Shown piece by piece: positions 57,681-64,000 of a DNA stretch of 64,000 nucleotides. Positions within the stretch are counted from its first letter, which is position 1. The number at the start of each line of letters is the position of its first letter. This DNA is from Siphonodentalium dalli (Eukaryota > Mollusca > Scaphopoda > Gadilida > Siphonodentaliidae): positions 52,012,443 to 52,076,442 of the forward strand of contig CP136068.1 of the NCBI GenBank assembly GCA_032622095.1, written 5' to 3'. Both the position numbers and the translations under genes were made by a program. The notes under the pieces were generated by a model. It was not told the origin of the DNA and did not search any database. It saw only the letters and a list, made by a program, of their open reading frames with translations.

Positions 57681-57949
57681 ATTATTATCGGATGTTTGAT
57701 TGGTTCAAAGAATGACCACGTGTTCGGGCGATGGTTTAAGAAATGACATCAATGATACAAGAAGCTATTCCCGGGGGAGGGACTAATATCGGATGTTTTG
57801 ATTGGTTCAAAGAAAATCCTGTGACAGAAATAGTTTCGACTGAGTCTTCGAACGTGCATACGAATCAACACACACACGCTTTATTTGTTCAATAATCACA
57901 AATCATCCCTGTATAAAAAAAAGATTGGTTGACATATTTCGACCGCCAA

Positions 57950-58045
57950 ATTTAATAAACGTACAGGGCCAAATAACGATCGTACAGGCGGGAATTTTAA
58001 CTCAAATTTAACAATTGTACATGTACGTTTATTAGGCACCCAAGA
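57950..58045. mobile_element. Fragment of the GTACAG MITE
   Basis: tttaataaacgtacagggcc ... cgatcgtacag ... gtacatgtacgtttattagg closely follows the text at 41445-41535. Confidence 0.6.
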
Positions 58046-58049
58046 GAAC

Positions 58050-58985
58050 CATCTAATCAGGTAATTCATCAGCTTAATGCCCCTTACCAACTGAGTAACC
58101 GATGGGAAGCCACAACAACACAGAGATCATCTTAACCATATGTGGAGTTACAATATATAAAATGAATACACAGTATCCATGAGTGTGCCACATATAAAGC
58201 GACTCATATAATAATGTGTTCAAGCCTCAAACTAAACCGGGTAATATTTGTTTGCTTAAGTTTTATCAAGGTGTCATGCATGTATAAAGTGGACTTGACG
58301 TGTCAAAGAGAAAACAATATAAAGCAGACTTTACGTGATACAGATTATCATGTCAAAGAGAAAACAATACAATTTCTAAGTGTCACATACAAATTTAGAT
58401 ATTGAGATAACATTAATCTCCCCCTTGGCCTGTACTTGAAGGAGATTCTCATATCTTCGACCTTATTAACTCAGATAGAATGAAACCTATTCACAGACTA
58501 AAATATGAGAAGACTCACTGGCGTACTATATATGTATGTATATATGGACCACAGCTGACAGCTGTTCATAATTATGCAGGGTATATACTAAAAACTTTTG
58601 CTGAGTTTAAACTATAATCTAGGTGTTCCCTTTGATATAAGTGATGTACGTGTATTGTTACTAGTAGGTGCCCGGCAGTCTGTCGGAAAACTCATACAGA
58701 ATAAAGCAATGCATAAAACTTGGGATTATTGCGATTATCTATAGGCCTACTGGTGGAAACAAAGAACAGTATCGAATCTTGATCACGATGTCCTGTAAAT
58801 AGCTTTTGGTTTTTTCGACCAATATTAGTGATAGATCAACCAACAGCAAAGCATCTTAAAATTTTGACCATGCATTCACTTGATTATATATGTGCCCTTG
58901 TTTTCAATCATTACCCGTCTTTATAAATGCTGGACAATGAACTCTTGTTCATTCGACAGAATCTAGAGTTAATTTGAGGGTGCCG
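58050..58985. other. TOMM40 intron 1, nothing recognised
   Basis: AT-rich and unique by eye, with a short direct repeat (atgtcaaagagaaaacaata at about 58300 and 58350). Confidence 0.45.
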
Positions 58986-58989
58986 TCAT

Positions 58990-59510
58990 GATGTTTTACG
59001 CGAGAAATCACACAAGACGTTTCCCGGGTTGTGACGTTGGACAACATATGGATCTTCATTGTATCCTCCAGATGGCAGCCTCCTATTTTGACCGACATTT
59101 ATTAAAAAACATGGCTTTCGGCAGCCATCTTGGGTTTTATTCTTTGCATGACTAAATCCTTTGGCACACCCTATCGACCACATCCCTCATCCGATAATCA
59201 CCAAACACCATATGGATTTTCGGGGTGACCTCTAGATGGGACGGGGTGGGAGCCTCCTATTTTGACCAAAACTTGTTAAAAAACATGGCCACAGGCAGCC
59301 ATCTTGGATTTGACTGCAAGACATGAAATTATCCCCTATCCAAGTGTCATTGACAATTTCATTATGTATCACTTCATGTTGACATCTAGTATTACTTAGA
59401 CATTTCAACTTTCCACATTCCTAATCGCTCCATTGGCTGTAACAGGTGAAATTACCCCCTCTCCAAGTTGAGCCACAGTGTCATTGACACTTTCATTAAT
59501 TTTTTTCTTC
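58990..59510 (-). mobile_element. Old pearl/HINE-like remnant, two diverged units
   Basis: Two minus-strand units (each with aaaaaacatggc and cagccatcttgg) are followed by the left-end sequence acatttcaactttccacatt ... cacagtgtcattgacacttt, matching the element at 9860. Substitutions are far more numerous than in the large arrays. Confidence 0.65.
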
Positions 59511-59615
59511 AAAGAATTGAATGTACATAAGATTCTAAATTAAAGAGATTGAAGTCATTGTTCACTTTCAAGGCATTGTTCAACATTTTATATAGCTATG
59601 CACTTTTGTCAACAG

Positions 59616-59773
59616 AAATATTCCCTCAGCCTTTTGATGGAGGCCGACTGACTATGAATACTGGCCTGAGCAGTCATTTCCAGCTAAGTCATACAATCAC
59701 CTTGGGACCACAGCAGACGTCTGGATATAGGTTTGGAGCTACATACATAGGAACACATTACGGTCCCCAGGAG
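59616..59773 (+). CDS. TOMM40: TOMM40 exon 2
   Basis: GTCAACAG|AAATATTC and CAGGAG|GTGAGT bound 158 bp. With the last G of exon 1 it reads E-IFPQPFDGGRLTMNTGLSSH and on to ITLGPQQTSGYRFGATYIG, ending THYGPQE. It aligns throughout with vertebrate Tom40 (EVFPVQMEGVKLVVNKGLSN, then HFQVNHT; YHFGVTYVGT). This is the amphipathic lead-in and the first beta-strands of the barrel. Other upstream AGs in the frame region are excluded by phase. It ends in phase 0. Confidence 0.95.
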
Positions 59774-61165
59774 GTGAGTGTCCACCTTTTACTGCATAGT
59801 GCGAAGTGTGCGATTTTTGTATAGTTGAATGCTTTCCTTCTATCAATAAAATTTTAGATTTACAAGCCACCAATTTTGAATATTGGAACATTTCTATAAT
59901 ACAGTACGTGGGATGTTTGGTTGAAATTTTTACTTCACTTGAAAACACTTCAGGTAGAAATTTTGCAGGTACCAGTCATCGGAAAATTCTTGGAGGATGT
60001 AAGTGGAACTTGTCAGAGGGGATAAATGTTATAACATTTTCTGGACCAAAGAAACTCTATATCTGAGTTGGAAGTGGAAGTCTGTGTCTGGTGTACCCAT
60101 ATGAAGTGATTCTAAAGGCCTGAAAATTATTGTTGAAACCATTTTCCTACTAATCGACGTTGACGCGATTATTAAATTAATCGATGCAGAGATCTATTTG
60201 TCGGGAAAAACCACTACTTATATGCTATCAAGACAGCAGTGCCTTTGCACTGCCAAATTTTATGGAAAATGTAGCGGTTAATCAATCGGAACACTTAATT
60301 AACTTGTTAAAGCCCTATTGAATTGTTCATTTGATGATGCCAGCATGGTCTCTGCCGTCAGTCATGCATGGACGGTTAACTCAGTGACCTGAACTGAACT
60401 CAAGTGCAAGTTTCTTTTATGTTGATCATCAAAGACTTGAAAGGATCGGTGCCGATTGCCACAGTGTTTATTTCGGTGTGACATAATTGGTCAGTGATAA
60501 ATTGTATTTATTTAGTTTATTGGAAAAACAGTGTAATACTAGAATAGTCATGCAATAAAATGGCTCCAAGAATATACGAAACATTTGTCCACATTGGGAA
60601 ACGATCGATGTTTGTTCTGAAGTAAGCAACAGTAGAGCGGATTCAGTGGAACATTTTCGTTAAAAAAACGCTGTTGCCTGGCCACCAATTCATGTGCGTT
60701 GCACTTTTGTTTTCAGAATCAAATTATGGTGCTGTCCTGCTCCAGCATGTGTATCTATCAATCACTATCATGTAGATACATTCATTGGATCATTAGATGG
60801 TAGATTAATGATAGACCATGGACAAATGTCCTTTAGCGGTATTGACATGTAGCAGTTACCACCAACAATCACGGCATTTGAACATTCTAAAACAGAAAGT
60901 TGGACACTAAAAGGTTCAAAACTGCAATACAATACGGCCCATGTTGTACCTATGTGCATAGAAACGGGAAATTTCAAGAGGTGTTCCACTAGTATTTGAT
61001 TATCCATGTCCCGACTAGACTGTAGTCGACTCTTGAAAATCCCTAACCGTTTCAACACTACTCAAAATCAGTAATTAAAACTACCATGGGGATTTATCAT
61101 TTTCACTTCAGTAATAAACGTTATGTTGGTTCATGTTATCTTATCTTATTTACCTATCATTTCAG
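59774..61165 (+). other. TOMM40 intron 2, nothing recognised
   Basis: 1392 bp with GTGAGT donor and CATTTCAG acceptor. No repeat family of this window was recognised inside. Confidence 0.6.
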
Positions 61166-61267
61166 GCATACCCACTGTTATTAGGAGATATTGATCCTAA
61201 TGGAAATCTAAATGCCAACCTTATACACTCATTAACAGATAATATATTCATCAAATGTAGAGCACAA
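61166..61267 (+). CDS. TOMM40: TOMM40 exon 3
   Basis: CATTTCAG|GCATACCC and GCACAA|GTAAGT bound 34 codons reading AYPLLLGDIDPNGNLNAN, then LIHSLTDNIFIKCRAQ. This matches [20 protein letters not shown] of vertebrate Tom40, including the GD.D..G.LNA turn. Phase 0 at both ends. The following exon of the family (a VNWQVDGEYRG-like stretch) was not found before 64000, so the rest of the gene lies to the right. Confidence 0.95.
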
Positions 61268-61621
61268 GTAAGTACCAATGATATTTGTTCTTGTCATTCA
61301 TTAATGGTCACATGTTTTGACTTTGACCACTTGAAGTTAATGTTAAAACAAGTTGCGGAGATACATGGTTGGATATAGGCTCCAAGCCATCAATGTGACT
61401 CTAAGTTATCATCAATAATCAGATACAATAATTTATATGTTCTGCCGATTTAAAATTTGTTCGAAAGAATGATCACCACATATTGCCAAATTCCCCTATT
61501 GATCATTTTGTAAAGTTTTACGGTGTTCACTGTCCAGTAACATGAAGAAGCTTTCCCTTTGGGAGACACAAAACATGACCATGGTTGACCCACCCGGCAG
61601 ATAAGTAGAGCATTTTTCACT

Positions 61622-62830
61622 AAAAAGCAGCTACTTGCTTACATCTGAGTAGTCCAAGTCTTCTTGTACTAAAACCAGCTAAGATATTGGGATGGCGATG
61701 CTGGTCTTTAGTCCAAGACCGCTTGTATACCAATCCTTTGACACGACTTACGCCCACGATCTGTGGCGGGAATTTGTGGTGTATTTTACTGGATTTACCT
61801 AGCAAATCAATACATGATGCTATATGCATCGGAAAGGCTTACATCTTATGGTCATAATGGTGTATAATAATCTAACTTTAATGTTAAATTACACATAGAA
61901 TATTCCGGTTGATTGCCACACACATCGATTTGTTTCTCTGTTTGTTTACATTTTAACCGAAAGCCGAAGTGGTCCGAATAAGTTCGGCATAATCCGCTGT
62001 TTGTTCTACTAATTCTACTTTCCGTTTCTATATATAGCGCGGGTTTTCCGAACAAAAATAGCGAAAACCGATCGCCCGAAAGTCCAGTTTTCTATGTGCT
62101 TTCAGAACAATTCCCGCACTAAAAACTTAATGACATAATGGAGGATCAGAACGGTAGTTTTGTTGACAATTTTCGCAAGCAACTTGTCAAAATTGGAGCA
62201 AATTAGAACTCTTGTGTCTGACTTGCCATGCGTGATGTGCATTTGACATCTGTGTTGATAAAATAATCGGAGAACCGAATCACACAGTTTCGAAATATAG
62301 TTCTTCCGTTTTAGTGGGACTTTTCAAACTTAAGGTTCATTTATTTAGTGTATTACATTTATATCTCCAATGTTTAATTAATCTATTTATTATTTTATTT
62401 ATTGACACACATAATTACGAATACAATGGAGAATTCATCGTAATTTGCGTTGTTGTCCAAAATCTACGGAATATTTTCAACGGAAAATGCCGAACGCAGT
62501 TCGCAAGGTCAACTGAGTTCGCATACTTTAAAAAATATGTAAACACTGCGGCAAATGTTTCTTTTCACATTAAATTACCGCTTTCAATTCACAACCGATG
62601 TGGGTTTCAGATAAAATAGCATGTCTTCTGCGGAAACTATCCGTTTATTGTAGCAATTGTGATATTTTATTTCATATAATTGTGGTTTTATTTGAGCGGA
62701 TCACTAACGCTTAAGTCCTGTCAAAGGAATGCATGGGCCTGGAACTCGGACTAAAGACCGGCACCTCCATCCCGATATCTTAGCCGGCTTTAGTACGAGA
62801 AGACTTGGACTAACATCTGAGCTGCTTAGA
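61622..62830. mobile_element. ~1.2-kb foldback element with ~125-bp inverted arms
   Basis: agtccaagtcttcttgtact, agctaagatattgggatgg and ggtctttagtcc at 61650-61720 are mirrored by ggactaaagacc, ccatcccgatatcttagcc and agtacgagaagacttggact at 62740-62812. The outer parts (aagcagct / agctgctt) also match. No target duplication is evident. It lies in TOMM40 intron 3. Confidence 0.75.
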
Positions 62831-62839
62831 AAGCAACCC

Positions 62840-64000
62840 AAAGCTATGTGCATAACACTTGGATGCATACCCTTTCTAGCTTTGCCGTTAACGTGGGTGT
62901 AGTCAGTTTCCTATAACATAAACCAGCTAGTGATATCTGTAGAGCTAATACTAGTTTACGTCCCCGTTCATATGCCTTTCTAATAAATTTCTATATTGGG
63001 GTTTAAGTGATAATTACCTGCTCATCTTAAATAGCCAATAGCTGTAATAAAAAACGTCACAATTTGTGACGGTAAACCGGTTTATTCCATAGATGACCTG
63101 ATATTTGTTCTGAACGCCACATGAGTTGTCAATTGAAAGCCATAATTTAATGTGAAAAATATATTTTATCACAAATGTTGAAATAAACTAAAGTGACCGT
63201 CGTGTGATAAACGTAAACACATTTTGCATGTGGTCATCAGTTGAAAGAAATTTTATCACATACCCAGTAATTTGTAAATTGGAAATTTCGTATACATCAT
63301 GAGATGTCCAGTGATTGAAGTGTTTAACTAACAATTAATATGTAATATGGGACCACTTACAATTTTTTTTAAACCATAACTGTGACGGGATGTTGGAATA
63401 AAATCATTGTGCATGTGTTCCAAAATTTGTTATTTATGGGTGTACTCGATTGTCGGCATAGAAGCCGAATATTGCCGATTTAACTTTGCAATAGTTTGGG
63501 CCTTCTCTAAAGTGATTACTCCTAATTATATGGCATATCCTCTTCGTAATTTAACATAAAAGACTAAAAGTTTGATTATAATGCATTATTATGACCGTAA
63601 GATATCAATCTTTCTGATAAGTATAACATTCTCTATTGATAAGTATGATAAGTCAATTAAAACTGGCGAAAAATCCCACCACTGGATTAGCGCAATAAAA
63701 ATGCATATGAACCAGGCTTGGACCTAAACCAGTGTCTAGCCCTACCGATATCACTAGGTGGTTTATGTCCAATGAAACTGGGACTACCATGGGTGCTGTA
63801 TTTTCCATGGTATCCATATAAATCCTGTAATTGTGCACTTTTGTGTGAAAGTAACTCAACCAGAATACCCAAAGCAATAATTGCAGCAACAGTTACATGG
63901 ACATAAATACAAAAAATGACTGAATTCAATGGAACAGAGTTATGTGACGAAATATAATTGAGTGTTGTTGGGCATACCTGTATGTGTTTTTGTGGGAAAT
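62840..64000. other. TOMM40 intron 3, nothing recognised
   Basis: No further Tom40-like exon and no clear repeat. Overlapping frames near 63650-63930 on both strands do not resemble Tom40 or any family I know. Confidence 0.5.

Noticed and set aside
63653-63929. Overlapping frames as a further TOMM40 exon
   Set aside because: None contains the expected VNWQ..G.YRG-type text, and the best frames are on the minus strand.
1-64000. CRISPR array, operon, phage or other bacterial system
   Set aside because: The repeats are long and lack regular unique spacers, and the genes are intron-bearing animal genes.

Overview
The window is nuclear DNA of an animal, most likely a marine mollusc and probably a bivalve. 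The pointers are split genes with GT-AG introns, low GC, and many tandem-repeat-cored, (ACGG)n-tailed elements of the kind called pearl or HINE in bivalves. No bacterial-style gene, rRNA, tRNA or CRISPR array was recognised.

Two conserved host genes lie head to head. TOMM40 (mitochondrial import pore) starts at 34921 on the + strand. Exons 1-3 (34921-35179, 59616-59773, 61166-61267) are in the window and the gene runs off the right edge. Intron 1 is 24.4 kb. ZPR1 (zinc-finger protein) starts at 32333 on the - strand and runs leftwards. Its exons are at 32229-32333, 31638-31799, 26562-26646, 25090-25160, 16864-16950 and 12634-12684, with a small acidic linker exon at 4932-4967 and a weak candidate exon at 585-626. 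The second half of ZPR1, including its second zinc finger, lies beyond the left edge or is absent. Exon 6 as given hits an in-frame TGA, so this copy may be broken.

Almost everything else is mobile DNA, much of it nested, and many insertions can be timed by target-site duplications (TSDs). Region 1-4.5 kb: minisatellites, a foldback MITE with 9-bp TSDs, and small element ends. Region 5-11.7 kb: two giant elements made of ~160-bp units (about 26 and 11 units), separated by duplicated copies of a ZPR1 exon. Region 12.8-16.3 kb: a ~29-bp minisatellite interrupted by a 1.6-kb TIR element. Region 17.6-24.3 kb: a 6.6-kb DNA transposon with terminal inverted repeats, carrying a decayed gene for an XPG/PIN-like nuclease with a C-terminal cysteine cluster (Academ-like), itself hit by a hAT MITE and a poly-A retrocopy. 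Region 27-31.4 kb: TTAA-type (piggyBac-like) and TA-type MITEs, one inside the other. Region 32.4-33.9 kb: an AACGTT minisatellite and two strong palindromes in the ZPR1-TOMM40 spacer.

TOMM40 intron 1 holds a ~4.5-kb region bounded by 35-bp inverted repeats and containing ten copies of the motif TGTCCCGTACAACACC. It also holds a head-to-tail chain of Helitron-like elements (41775-48554) with a hAT remnant inside that still encodes a BED finger, nested foldback elements (49.9-51.8 kb), and an inverted ~19-unit copy of the 160-bp array (53341-57391) interrupted by another element with a 5-bp TSD. Host coding sequence is well under 2% of the window. All calls come from reading the sequence; no database search was run.
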